Assembly (NCBI GenBank): GCA_025618425.1
Contig: CM046842.1
Span: 29,171,733 to 29,235,732 of the forward strand
Length of the DNA stretch: 64,000 nucleotides
From: Heliocidaris tuberculata
Lineage: Eukaryota > Echinodermata > Echinoidea > Camarodonta > Echinometridae
Reading direction: 5' to 3'
Part shown: positions 63,180 through 64,000 of the stretch, one piece after another
Numbering within the stretch: position 1 is the first letter of the stretch
How the letters are laid out: the number at the start of each line of letters is the position of its first letter
Notes under the pieces: model-generated
Databases searched by the model: none
Told to the model about the DNA's origin: nothing
The model's input: only the letters and a program-made list of their open reading frames with translations
Program-made: the position numbers and the translations under genes

Positions 63180-64000
63180 CAGACGCAGAGCATCATTTCT
63201 GGAGGGGCTACACTAGCTGTAGGAGCTAGTACCCTAGGAGGACTTGGAACTGCTGTGCCTCTGCAATCTGGCACCCAAGGTTCAACCATTGCCATCAAAC
63301 CTCAAGCGACCGTTGTCTCCCTCTCGCCCACTCGCCAAGAGGTTCAGCAAGTGGTTACACCACCAACTCAAGATGTCAACAGATTGGCCAGTCTGAGTGT
63401 GCAAAGTGTTGCAGCACAACCAACGGCAGGTGCCACAGGTTCTGGAGTTCAGAGCACTATTGTCCTGCCCACCAACTTGAAAGTGAATATGAACAACAAG
63501 CAATATAAGATTCTCTATGTGCAGAAGCCAGGTGCATCCAAACCTGAACTGTGTCTCCAACCATGTGCCGCTGATGGTACAACCCCTGCTGGTGGTGCTC
63601 TGCAAGGAGCGGTACCTTTGGTGACTATGCAGCAACCCCTGCAACCGGTGCCAGCTGCTACCACTGGAAGAAATATGCAGATTCAAATGGTACCACAGGG
63701 TGGGAATAAAATTGTGATGCAGGCTGTGGGTGGTACTCCACAAAATGTAGTGATGCAGAGTCCTGTACGAGCCCCCCCAGTAGCACAGAATCTTTCACAG
63801 GCACAAGCGGCGCAGAATGTGGTGTTACAGAATCCTCCAGTCGCACCCCAGGTTGTTAATCCAGGAGCGGGTAGCAATACAAGTGTAGTTACTATGATAT
63901 CAACCCCTATACCTCCAGTTCCATCGGTATATGCTCTTAGTACTGGTGCCCATGCACCATTGGCTGGTATGCAGTCTCAGGTACCAGCTGGAAGTGCAGT
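63180..64000 (+). CDS. Open exon running off the window end, probably BRD10 C-terminal
   Basis: An acceptor (TTTTTTTTTACACAG) precedes 63180, with an alternative three bases on (CAG|CAG|ACG, a NAGNAG pair). From CAG ACG CAG AGC the frame stays open for 273 codons to 64000: TQSIISGGATLAVGASTLGG, then TVVSLSPTRQEVQQVVTPP, TIVLPTNLKVNMNNKQYKIL and YVQKPGASKPELC. Long Gln/Pro/Val-rich stretches (MQIQMVPQGGNKIVMQAV) follow. The composition matches the end of BRD10 exon 14, and it is on the same strand with no start signal of its own. It is therefore most simply a further BRD10 exon. A separate gene's internal exon cannot be excluded. Confidence 0.7.

Noticed and set aside
63282..63743. 153-residue minus-strand frame at the window end
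   Set aside because: It is antisense to the open plus-strand exon at 63180, which has a good acceptor and gene-like composition.

Overview
This window looks like nuclear DNA from a marine invertebrate deuterostome, most likely an echinoderm such as a sea urchin. That is an inference. It rests on AT-rich spliced genes with short exons, proteins that read like animal orthologues, many small palindromic DNA transposons, and frequent poly-C/poly-G and trinucleotide tracts. No bacterial, organelle or viral gene was recognised.

Six protein-coding genes can be supported by joining exons at GT/AG sites in a consistent reading phase. (1) 877-1100 (+) is the last coding exon of a PLAT-domain protein, probably LOXHD1-like. 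(2) 8216-10482 (+) is COA7, complete in 3 exons, 232 aa. (3) 14576-18300 (-) is NDUFA11, complete in 4 coding exons, 143 aa. (4) 23538-27961 (-) is a CD225/dispanin two-pass membrane protein, complete in 4 coding exons, 154 aa. (5) 32911-36701 (+) is MTHFSD, 5 coding exons, 380 aa, without the C-terminal RRM of vertebrate forms. (6) 41213 to beyond 58885 (+) is the bromodomain protein BRD10 (KIAA2026), 14 coding exons giving 2007 aa to a stop at 58885. A further open exon runs from 63180 off the window end.

Layout: COA7 and NDUFA11 converge on a transposon-filled spacer at 10.5-13.5 kb. The CD225 gene and MTHFSD are head to head across about 5 kb (28-32.9 kb) with three DNA elements and a 780-bp ATC repeat. 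MTHFSD and BRD10 are in tandem, and a perfect NRF-1-type palindrome lies just upstream of the likely BRD10 first exon. COA7 (complex IV assembly) and NDUFA11 (complex I subunit) are both mitochondrial respiratory genes. BRD10 looks like a chromatin protein with a bromodomain, a DDT/WHIM-like region and AT-hooks. No operon-like cooperation is implied.

Non-coding DNA is dominated by short non-autonomous DNA transposons (MITEs) with readable ends and target duplications: hAT-like (8-bp duplications), TTAA-inserting, Tigger/mariner-like (TA) and Harbinger-like (TAA). Several are nested, and three end 27-34 bp upstream of splice acceptors. Other notable items are a GAA repeat of about 95 triplets in NDUFA11 intron 1, tandem decayed copies of a BRD10 exon and of a CD225 exon, a decayed LINE, and a tRNA-derived SINE.
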